This document shows positions 1 through 6,622 of a stretch of DNA of 48,097 nt, one piece after another. The notes beneath the pieces were generated by a model, which saw only the letters and a program-made list of their open reading frames with translations, was not told where the DNA came from and searched no databases. Source of the stretch: an uncultured Clostridia bacterium (GTDB taxonomy: Bacteria; Bacillota; Clostridia; Oscillospirales; Acutalibacteraceae); NCBI GenBank assembly GCA_946183365.1, contig CAMHAH010000023.1, positions 1 through 48,097 on the forward strand, in the 5' to 3' direction. Made by a program: the position numbers and the translations under genes. The stretch's first letter is position 1. Every line of letters begins with the position of its first letter.

Positions 1-657
1 AACGGCAAGAAGTTCAAGGCGGCTCAGACAGGCGGCCCCTCCGGCGGCTGTATCCCCGCTGAGCACCTCGATATCGAGATCGACTACGATAACCTCTTGG
101 CTATCGGCTCTATGATGGGCTCCGGCGGTCTGATCGTTATGGACGAGACCGACTGTATGGTAGATATCGCTAAGTTCTTCCTCGAGTTCACCGTTGACGA
201 AAGCTGCGGTAAGTGTACTCCCTGCCGTATCGGTACAAAGAGACTTCTTGAGATGCTCGAGAAGATCACAAAGGGTCAGGGCTCACTTGAGATGCTCGAC
301 GAGATGGAGGCTCTGTGCCACTACATCAAGGCGAATTCTCTCTGCGGTCTCGGTCAGACAGCTCCCAACCCCGTGCTCTCTACCCTGCACTTCTTCCGCG
401 ACGAGTATGTCGCTCACGTTGTAGACAAGAAGTGTCCCGCGGGCGTATGTAAGGATCTGCTCGAATACACCATCATCAAGGACAGCTGTATGGGCTGCTC
501 GCTGTGCTCAAGAAAGTGCCCTGTCGGCGCTATCTCTGTCACAGACTACATCCCCGAGGGCAAGAAGAGACCCGCTTACAAGATCGACTCCTCCAAGTGC
601 ATCAAGTGCGGCGCTTGTATGGACAGCTGTAAGTTCAAGGCTATTATCAAGGGCTAA
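1..657 (+). CDS. hydB: HydB/NuoF-like NADH-binding subunit of [FeFe] hydrogenase, 3' part
   Basis: The reading frame is open from base 1, so the N-terminal FMN/NADH-binding part lies outside the window. The visible 218 residues hold the NuoF-type 4Fe-4S site ([10 protein letters not shown] at about residues 67-76, with the fourth cysteine in NSLCGLGQ) and a C-terminal ferredoxin domain with two CxxCxxCxxxCP-type clusters (nt 481-650). NuoF-like proteins with an added 2x[4Fe-4S] tail are the flavin subunits (HydB/HndC) of NAD-linked, often electron-bifurcating, hydrogenases. The stop codon is 18 bp before the hydA start on the same strand, which fits an operon and a shared complex. The subunit would pass electrons between NADH, flavin and HydA in the cytoplasm. 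Whether the complex bifurcates is inferred; the third subunit (HydC) would lie upstream, outside the window. Confidence 0.87.
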   Translation, partial: NGKKFKAAQTGGPSGGCIPAEHLDIEIDYDNLLAIGSMMGSGGLIVMDETDCMVDIAKFFLEFTVDESCGKCTPCRIGTKRLLEMLEKITKGQGSLEMLDEMEALCHYIKANSLCGLGQTAPNPVLSTLHFFRDEYVAHVVDKKCPAGVCKDLLEYTIIKDSCMGCSLCSRKCPVGAISVTDYIPEGKKRPAYKIDSSKCIKCGACMDSCKFKAIIKG

Positions 658-675
658 GGGAAAGGAGAACGAAAC

Positions 676-2415
676 ATGGAAATGCTTAATATCAAAATCA
701 ACGGCAAGGATTATACCGTTGAAAAGAATACTACTATTCTTGAAGCGTGCCACAAGTTCGGTATCAAGATCCCGACCCTGTGTTACCTTAAGGACATAAA
801 TGAGATCGGCGCCTGCCGTATGTGCTTATGCGAGGTCAAGGGCGCTCGTTCGCTCGTAGCCGCCTGCGTATATCCCATAGACAGAGACGGCACCGAGATC
901 TTCACAAATACTCCCGAGATCAGACAGAACCGCAAGACCACTCTTGAGCTGCTGCTCTCAAATCATGACAAGAAGTGTCTGTCATGCCCCCGCTCGGATA
1001 ACTGCGAGCTGCAGACCCTGTGCCTCGAGTACGGCGTAGACGAACAGAAGTTCGCCGGTGAAGAGACCCACTATGACGAGGACGTCTCCACACTTCACCT
1101 TGTACGCAACAACAATAAATGTATCCTCTGCCGCCGCTGCGTAGCAGCTTGTAAGGAGCAATATGTAGGCGTTATCGGCGCTAACAACAGAGGCTTTGAT
1201 ACATCCATCGGCTGCGCCTTCAACAAGGATCTTGCCGACGTAAGCTGCGTAAGCTGCGGTCAGTGTACCGTAGTCTGCCCCACAGGCGCTCTTGTCGAGA
1301 AGGACAACACCGCCGAGGTATTCAAGGCTATCGCCGACCCGACAAAGCACGTTGTAGTCCACACAGCTCCCTCTATCCGCGCTACTCTGGGCGAGTGCTT
1401 CGGTATGCCGATCGGCACCAATGTAACAGGCAAGATGGTCTCAGCCCTCAAGATGCTGGGCTTTGACAAGGTATTCGATACCAACTTCGGCGCTGACCTC
1501 ACCATCATGGAAGAGGGCACCGAGTTCATCCACAGAGTAAAGAACGGCGGCGTTCTGCCGATGATCACCTCTTGCTCACCCGGCTGGGTCAAGTTCTGTG
1601 AGCATTATTATCCCGACCTCATCCCCCACCTCTCGACCTGTAAGTCACCCCAGCAGATGCAGGGCGCTATGATAAAGAGCTACTACGCTGAGAAGGCAGG
1701 CATCGATCCTCACGATATCGTCGTAGTATCCGTTATGCCCTGCGTAGCCAAGAAGTTTGAGATCAAGCGTGACGACCAGGGTCGCGACGGTATGCAGGAT
1801 AACGATATCTCTATCACCACCAGAGAGCTCGCTAAGATGATAAAGACCGCGGGTATCCAGTTCACCGATCTGCCCGACGACGAGTTTGACCCGATCATGG
1901 GTATCGGTACAGGCGCGGGCACAATCTTCGGCGCTACAGGCGGCGTTATGGAGGCTGCTCTGAGAACCGTAGCCGACGTACTCACAGGCGAGGATCTCAA
2001 GCAGATCGACTACAACGAGGTCAGAGGTACAGACGGTATCAAAGAGGCTACCTATGAGGTAGCGGGCATGAACGTTAAGGTCGCTGTCGCAAGCGGTCTT
2101 AAGAACGCGGCTGTCATCCTTGACAAGATCAGAGCAGGCGAAGCTGATTATCAGTTCGTAGAGATCATGTGCTGCCCCGGCGGCTGTGTAAACGGCGGCG
2201 GTCAGCCCATCCAGCCCGGTCACGTTCGCAACTTCGTTGACCTTAAGGCGCTCAGAGCCAAGGCTCTGTATGAGGACGACCTCAACCTGCCCTACAGAAA
2301 GTCTCATGACAACCCCGAGATCAAGGCAATCTATGACGAGTATCTCGGCGAGCCCGGCTCACACCTCGCTCATGAGCTTCTCCACACCTCTTATGTTGAG
2401 AGAAAGAAATATTGA
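676..2415 (+). CDS. hydA: [FeFe] hydrogenase catalytic subunit HydA (579 aa)
   Basis: Catalyses reversible 2H+ + 2e- to H2. Domains in order: N-terminal [2Fe-2S] (C36, C47, C50, C64), a His-ligated [4Fe-4S] (H97, C101, C104, C110), two ferredoxin clusters (C149/152/155/159 and C191/194/197/201), then the H-cluster domain with TSCSPGW (C300), MPCVAKKFE (C356) and CCPGGCVNGGGQP (C500, C504). Length and domain order match the monomeric clostridial type (about 575 aa), and the extra C-terminal [2Fe-2S] domain of Thermotoga-type HydA is absent. The start is ATG at 676 after AAAGGAG. The residue after the first H-cluster cysteine is Ser301, where classical clostridial enzymes carry a proton-relay cysteine. 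Coupling to the upstream NuoF-like gene suggests an NADH-linked role in disposing of fermentation electrons. Confidence 0.97.
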   Translation: MEMLNIKINGKDYTVEKNTTILEACHKFGIKIPTLCYLKDINEIGACRMCLCEVKGARSLVAACVYPIDRDGTEIFTNTPEIRQNRKTTLELLLSNHDKKCLSCPRSDNCELQTLCLEYGVDEQKFAGEETHYDEDVSTLHLVRNNNKCILCRRCVAACKEQYVGVIGANNRGFDTSIGCAFNKDLADVSCVSCGQCTVVCPTGALVEKDNTAEVFKAIADPTKHVVVHTAPSIRATLGECFGMPIGTNVTGKMVSALKMLGFDKVFDTNFGADLTIMEEGTEFIHRVKNGGVLPMITSCSPGWVKFCEHYYPDLIPHLSTCKSPQQMQGAMIKSYYAEKAGIDPHDIVVVSVMPCVAKKFEIKRDDQGRDGMQDNDISITTRELAKMIKTAGIQFTDLPDDEFDPIMGIGTGAGTIFGATGGVMEAALRTVADVLTGEDLKQIDYNEVRGTDGIKEATYEVAGMNVKVAVASGLKNAAVILDKIRAGEADYQFVEIMCCPGGCVNGGGQPIQPGHVRNFVDLKALRAKALYEDDLNLPYRKSHDNPEIKAIYDEYLGEPGSHLAHELLHTSYVERKKY

Positions 2416-2442
2416 TTGAATTGTAGCAATTCATTAACAAAG

Positions 2443-2474
2443 AAAGGCGTGCCGTAAAAAGCACGCCTTTTGTT
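2443..2474 (+). terminator. Rho-independent terminator after hydA
   Basis: A perfect 10-bp stem (AAAGGCGTGC at 2443-2452 with GCACGCCTTT at 2461-2470) closes an 8-nt loop and runs into a short T-rich tail. It lies 28 bp after the hydA stop and ends the hyd operon. Confidence 0.85.
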
Positions 2475-2506
2475 GTTGGTGGAACGCTGATCGTGGTAAG
2501 ACTGAG

Positions 2507-2806
2507 TTACGTCCCTACAAACAGGGTGCGGGTGTCCCGCCCGCAACTCCTCACTTCTAACTCCTAACTTTCTCGGGAGGAGCAGCAGTGGCGCTTAGCC
2601 AATCGCTTCGCTCTTGGAGCGCTGTTGCATGGGTGCTGTTAGCCAAATCATAGATTTGGACAGCACCTCAAGCCCCTCCCCTACTCATTTACCACCTTAC
2701 GTCCCTACAAACAGGGTGCGGGTGTCCCGCCCACAACTCCTAACTCCTCACTTCTAACTCCTAACTCCTAACTTTCTCGGGAGGAGCAAGCCCCTCCCCT
2801 ACAATT
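2507..2806. repeat. Composite intergenic repeat: two copies, one with an ~85-bp hairpin insert
   Basis: Two direct copies (from about 2507 and about 2697) share the block TTACGTCCCTACAAACAGGG, a GC-rich GGTGTCCCGCCC segment, a run of degenerate CTCCTAACT units and then TTTCTCGGGAGGAGCA. In copy 2 this continues straight into AGCCCCTCCCCTAC. In copy 1 the same continuation appears only after about 85 extra bases. Those extra bases contain a perfect hairpin (2632-2667, arms GGTGCTGT/ACAGCACC with inner CCAAATC/GATTTGG) and a second, imperfect stem just before it. A diverged relative of the unit array occurs at 29541-29580. No gene is visible in this stretch of about 400 bp. Confidence 0.8.
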
Positions 2807-2817
2807 AAAAGTACCAA

Positions 2818-3156
2818 CTACATAATCAACAGATCATAATCCTGCTGCTCGTCCGTATACTCATAGTCGGGCTTTATCTCGGGCTTTTCAGACCACGGAT
2901 TGCGTATGACAGCGCCGTTGGGGGCTATATTGGTGCCGTCGGGCTGAGGGATATAATCAGCGCCGCCTGTCGGCTCTGCCGCGTGTGAGCCCTCTCTCCT
3001 ATGCGGCGCGTCATCAGGGGCTAAATGCCTCGGGATATACGGCTCGGCTCCGTCCGATGACGGTATGGCGACGCCCGCGTTCGGCTCTTCTATCGGCACG
3101 CCGGCTATATTCGCGCCGTCGGGCGTTTTGTACGGCTTATCATGTTTATTGCTCAT
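2818..3156 (-). CDS. Small hydrophilic hypothetical protein (112 aa)
   Basis: I do not recognise this protein. It starts at ATG 3156 after a good ribosome site (GGCAGGAGATAATAA) and ends at TAG 2818. It is rich in Pro, Gly, Asp and Glu, with repeated short motifs such as PDGANIA and PDGTNIAP, no hydrophobic segment, no signal peptide and no cysteine. It is probably intrinsically disordered and cytosolic. It is a single gene between the repeat cluster and a divergent phage-type gene. The strong ribosome site argues for a real gene; the function is unknown. Confidence 0.6.
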   Translation of the reverse strand: MSNKHDKPYKTPDGANIAGVPIEEPNAGVAIPSSDGAEPYIPRHLAPDDAPHRREGSHAAEPTGGADYIPQPDGTNIAPNGAVIRNPWSEKPEIKPDYEYTDEQQDYDLLIM

Positions 3157-3212
3157 TTATTATCTCCTGCCTTTCTAAAAGATAGTATGGCAAATCAATA
3201 ATAAATAATACG

Positions 3213-3240
3213 GTTGCATAGTTTTATGCAACTTTTTTTA
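3213..3240 (+). terminator. Terminator-like hairpin upstream of the phage-type gene
   Basis: A perfect 8-bp stem GTTGCATA (3213-3220) / TATGCAAC (3225-3232) with a 4-nt loop is followed by a T7 run. No plus-strand gene lies directly upstream, so it may be an attenuator for the gene starting at 3280, or the relic of a lost gene's terminator. Confidence 0.55.
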
Positions 3241-3279
3241 TTATTTCGCCGTTGTTGAAAGGAAAAGGAGAGTGACAAT

Positions 3280-4080
3280 ATGAAAAAACCGAAAGCTATC
3301 TATCTGTATTTAGACAACTATGATGAGTTTGAGCTCTTATCGAGAGAACAGCTCGGCGATCTGATCATGGCGTTATTGGAATACGCCGAGAGCGGAGAGC
3401 TGCCCGATTTCAGCGGCGACGGTATGCTGACGATGAAGTTCAAGGGCTTGAAGAAGCAGGTGGACAGAGACTTTGAGAAGTACAACGATATATGCAAAAA
3501 GCGCAGTGAGGCGGGCAAAAAAGGCGGAGCTCCCAAGAAGAACAAAAACGCCGCTAAAACAAGCAACAGCTTATCAAAACAAGCAAATGATAACAAAACA
3601 AACCAATACGAAGAAGAATACAAAGAAGAAGAAGAATACGAAGAAGATAAAGAATACAAAGAAGATAAAGAATACAAAGAAGATAAAGAATACAAAGAAG
3701 ATAAAGAATATGAAGAAGAATATGAAATGGAATGCGATGACAAAAACGAATATGAGGCGCAGAGCGCGGACAGCCGAGCAAGCTCGGATCATATCATCCC
3801 ATTCATTTCAGATATCTATGATTATTTGAACAGGTATGCCGATACCTGCTTCTCACCCTTACCCTCTATGCAGAGTATATTTGAAGATCATCTTGAGGAC
3901 GGTCACACTGCCGATGACTTCAAGCTGGTCATACGTTATATGTGCGACGATTGGATAAGCAAGGGTCTCAGAGCGCTGATAAACCCGTATGTGATGTTCG
4001 GGCCGTCATTCAGGGAGAATATAGAACGAGCGAAGCGGAACGGCTACACGTATCAAAACAAAACAAAAGCCCCCGTATAG
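3280..4080 (+). CDS. Phage-type replication protein: DUF6291-like N-terminus, phage conserved C-terminal domain
   Basis: The protein has 266 aa, starting at ATG 3280 after GGAAAAGGAGAGTGACAAT. Residues 1-75 (IYLYLDNYDEFELLS to the RSEAGKKGG segment) resemble the DUF6291 family found in phage replication modules. Residues about 175-260 (FISDIYDYLNRY, then LRALINPYVMFGPSF) resemble the conserved phage C-terminal domain of replication-initiation-like proteins. Between them is a highly charged Lys/Glu/Tyr region with four exact 18-bp repeats encoding EDKEYK. No integrase, capsid or other phage gene is nearby, so it is probably an orphan from a lost prophage or a domesticated gene. Family assignment comes from motif memory and is moderately sure; an exact function is not claimed. 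Confidence 0.7.
   Translation: MKKPKAIYLYLDNYDEFELLSREQLGDLIMALLEYAESGELPDFSGDGMLTMKFKGLKKQVDRDFEKYNDICKKRSEAGKKGGAPKKNKNAAKTSNSLSKQANDNKTNQYEEEYKEEEEYEEDKEYKEDKEYKEDKEYKEDKEYEEEYEMECDDKNEYEAQSADSRASSDHIIPFISDIYDYLNRYADTCFSPLPSMQSIFEDHLEDGHTADDFKLVIRYMCDDWISKGLRALINPYVMFGPSFRENIERAKRNGYTYQNKTKAPV
3643..3714 (+). repeat. 18-bp in-frame tandem repeat (4 units)
   Basis: Four consecutive 18-bp units (GAAGATAAAGAATACAAA at 3643, 3661 and 3679, with the last unit at 3697 ending TATGAA) encode EDKEYK repeats, residues 122-145 of the phage-type protein. The preceding bases are degenerate versions of the same unit. The unit length keeps frame, so copy number could vary without disrupting the protein. 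Confidence 0.9.
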
Positions 4081-4088
4081 GAGGCTTT
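4066..4088. terminator. Shared bidirectional terminator between convergent genes
   Basis: AAAGCCCCC (4066-4074) pairs with GGAGGCTTT (4080-4088) with one mismatch. The plus-strand gene's TAG stop lies in the loop. On the minus strand the stem is followed by a T-rich tail, making it a good terminator for the beta-propeller gene; the plus-strand tail is weaker. Confidence 0.7.
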
Positions 4089-4094
4089 GTATGA

Positions 4095-6401
4095 TCACTG
4101 CTTATATTTTGCGCTCTCGATGTGGATGCCCTCAAGGTCATAGCCGAACATATATACATAATCCTCGAGGTATTCACAGCGTTCGATATACGAACATTCT
4201 GCCTTTTGCTTATCGCTCTCTACTATCTTGCCGTCAGCGAGCTTGAAGCAGAGCATTCCGCCCTCAGCGGTAGCGCTCTCGGCTTTAGCCTCTTTATCAG
4301 AGCTACTGACAAAGCTCTCGTCGTAGTTGAGCGGTATCAGGTATTCATCGCGGTCGGGGTTATAGACAAGCGCGTTTGGATTGCCCTGGACCTCTGAGTA
4401 GTATTTCACATAGCTCTTTGTATCGAGAGCCTTCGGATTGAACCTGTCACTGACGTCAAAGAGAGTGAGCTTCATTCCGGCGGCGTTATACCAGTCGCAA
4501 TGATCGCCCTTCTCGTCACAGTAGCCGATCGAGAGCACTTTATTATCATCCGCGGGCACAAGCATATCTGAGAAGCCCTTTACCTCAACAGCGCCCTTGG
4601 ACTTGGGAGCCTTGGGGTCGCTGAGGTCTATCACATTCAGCGGAGCGGTCTCATTATAGGTGACTACATAAGCGGTGTCTCCCATATAGCGAACGGTATT
4701 GATGTACTCGTTCTTGGCAAAGCCCGAGACAGAACCGACCAGGCCGAGCTTTTCATCGAGGATATAGAGGTTATTTATCTCCTCCCAGTTCTCATAGCTC
4801 GTGGTGACTACGCGCAGATAACCGTCGGTCTCGTCAAAGGCGCACTTATCGTATATCTCGCCGTCTATCTCAGAATACGCGGCGAGGTCTATGCTGTTGT
4901 TCAGGCTTATCTTGAGAACGCTTGAGGTGATACCCTTGATCTCCTCTCCGTCGCTCTCTTCAGAGAGCATCATATCAAGCAGAGAACCGTCCCATAGCTT
5001 GTTGTAATACTCCCAGTCGGTCGCGTAGATATAGAGACAACCGTCGCCGTAGTATACGTCGTCAGCTCCGCCGAGGATAGCCTTGGTAGCGGGCTGAGAG
5101 GCGGGATCGGCGGTATTGACCGCGCTGATAAGGAAGTAGCTCGGCTCTACGGGCTTTGCGACGCTGTAAACGCACTCGGGGTCAAGCTCCTTTATGGTCT
5201 CGTCATCACCGCAAACGGGTATAAGATTGCTGTCGGCGGGAGTATAGTAGGACATTACATAGAGCATATCGCCTATCATACGGGAATTTGAGAGGCTGCC
5301 GCTCTGGGTGAAGCTGTCAACGACAGAGGGGTTTCTGACGTCCTTGATATCTAATTCGACCACTCGTGTGACCGCCTCGTCCTTGCCGTCATGTACGGTC
5401 ATATCATTGCACATGACTATGAGCTTGTTCTCGAGCAGGTAAAAGTTATTGATATAGCACGAGTCGGGCAGATACTCAAAGATCAGATCCTCGGGCGTGG
5501 TATGGTTGCTGCCGACCTCTATATCGGTCACCTTCTCGGAGCGACCGTTCTCAACGGTGTAAACCGCGATACTGTCAGCCGAGTATGAGGTATTGACGCA
5601 ATAGAGGTATCGCCCGTCGGTGCGGATGATGTCACCCTCTTCAACGCCGTCTATCTCTTTATAGGTATCGTTGTATGACAGGAGAGCGCCCTCGACGCTG
5701 TTGAGAAGGCTCGCGGGCACGATAGATGACAGGAACGACTCTACAGAGTTATTGTTCATCAGACCCAGACCGCTGTCGCCGACTATGTTCTTGACGAAGT
5801 CGGTGATCTGAGATTTAGTCTTTTCATCTTCTTCAGACTTTTTGCTGAGCTTCTTCATAGTGCTCTTGATATCGCCCGCTTCACGGTACTGCACAACCGA
5901 CATACCGCCAGGCAGCTCTACGCTGACAGGGGGCTTTCTGGTAATGAGCACGATCACAACGATAGCTATGATTATAGCCAAAACCGCACCTATACCGCCG
6001 ATTATGAAGCGCTTGTTCTTAGTGAAAAACTCGCTGTTGAAGAAGGGTTTCTTGGCGGGAGGTTCAGCGCCGTCGGGCTTATCCGCTTTGACCTCTGCCG
6101 TATCGGTCTCAGCCTCGGTCTGAGCGGTTTCAGCCGCGGGCTCGGTGCTCTCGGGCTTATCCGCTGCGACCTCTGTCGTATCGGTCTCAGCCTCAGTCTG
6201 AGCGGTTTCAGCGGTGGGCTCAGTGCTCTCGGGCTTATCGGTCTCACCCTCAGCCGTGTCGGTCTCAGCCTCGGTCTGAGCGGTTTCAGAGGTGGGCTCG
6301 GTGTCGTCGGTCTTGACTTCCTCAGCGTCAGACGTAAAGGTTGGGGGCGTCATCCCGTTCTTATCAAGGTCATCACGGGAAATATCATTTCTTTTGTCCA
6401 T
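4095..6401 (-). CDS. Membrane-anchored beta-propeller protein with acidic N-terminal repeats (768 aa)
   Basis: The start is taken as ATG 6401 (MDKRNDISRDD), which has GGAGTG about 10 nt upstream; the frame is open 18 codons further but without a ribosome site. There is no cleavable signal peptide. Residues about 20-130 are cytosolic and acidic with three near-identical ~28-residue Thr/Glu/Ala repeats (units built on ETAQTEAETDTAE). One transmembrane helix follows (GGIGAVLAIIIAIVVIVLI), then about 600 extracellular residues resembling the secreted beta-propeller family (Pfam Beta_propel type). Characteristic segments include YKEIDGVEEGDIIRTDGRY and SRMIGDMLYVMSYY. It is a paralogue of the next gene (6623-8728) but has its own promoter and no partner sigma factor. 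The propeller probably senses or binds an extracellular ligand; this is inferred. Confidence 0.8.
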   Translation of the reverse strand: MDKRNDISRDDLDKNGMTPPTFTSDAEEVKTDDTEPTSETAQTEAETDTAEGETDKPESTEPTAETAQTEAETDTTEVAADKPESTEPAAETAQTEAETDTAEVKADKPDGAEPPAKKPFFNSEFFTKNKRFIIGGIGAVLAIIIAIVVIVLITRKPPVSVELPGGMSVVQYREAGDIKSTMKKLSKKSEEDEKTKSQITDFVKNIVGDSGLGLMNNNSVESFLSSIVPASLLNSVEGALLSYNDTYKEIDGVEEGDIIRTDGRYLYCVNTSYSADSIAVYTVENGRSEKVTDIEVGSNHTTPEDLIFEYLPDSCYINNFYLLENKLIVMCNDMTVHDGKDEAVTRVVELDIKDVRNPSVVDSFTQSGSLSNSRMIGDMLYVMSYYTPADSNLIPVCGDDETIKELDPECVYSVAKPVEPSYFLISAVNTADPASQPATKAILGGADDVYYGDGCLYIYATDWEYYNKLWDGSLLDMMLSEESDGEEIKGITSSVLKISLNNSIDLAAYSEIDGEIYDKCAFDETDGYLRVVTTSYENWEEINNLYILDEKLGLVGSVSGFAKNEYINTVRYMGDTAYVVTYNETAPLNVIDLSDPKAPKSKGAVEVKGFSDMLVPADDNKVLSIGYCDEKGDHCDWYNAAGMKLTLFDVSDRFNPKALDTKSYVKYYSEVQGNPNALVYNPDRDEYLIPLNYDESFVSSSDKEAKAESATAEGGMLCFKLADGKIVESDKQKAECSYIERCEYLEDYVYMFGYDLEGIHIESAKYKQ

Positions 6402-6523
6402 ATAGATCACACTCCGAACTTTTGCTGATTTTTCATGCCTCGGCGATAAATGCAAGCGCGCGCCGGCACGAAATATATCCCATATGCTTTAGGCAAATAA
6501 ACTAATATCTGCCTTATTCTGTG

Positions 6524-6529
6524 ATTATA
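6524..6529 (-). promoter_or_regulatory. Extended -10 promoter for the upstream-unlinked propeller gene
   Basis: On the minus strand TGTTATAAT gives a perfect extended -10 (TATAAT at 6529-6524), with no convincing -35. Transcription would start near 6517, leaving a leader of about 115 nt before ATG 6401. Confidence 0.5.
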
Positions 6530-6590
6530 ACACATATTACTACAAAATTCAGCACTTTTAGGTATTTTTTATAAAATAATTCAAAAGAAT

Positions 6591-6611
6591 ATGCCCCCTA
6601 AACGGAGGCAT
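6591..6611 (-). terminator. Terminator of the sigma/propeller operon
   Basis: ATGCCCCC (6591-6598) pairs with GGAGGCAT (6604-6611), one mismatch. On the minus strand it is followed by a T-rich stretch, 12 bp beyond the stop of the propeller gene at 6623. Confidence 0.5.
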
Positions 6612-6622
6612 TATTCAACTTA

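Noticed and set aside
3318..3743. Ser/Tyr-rich minus-strand ORFs
   Set aside because: Shadow of the 18-bp repeat in the phage-type gene.
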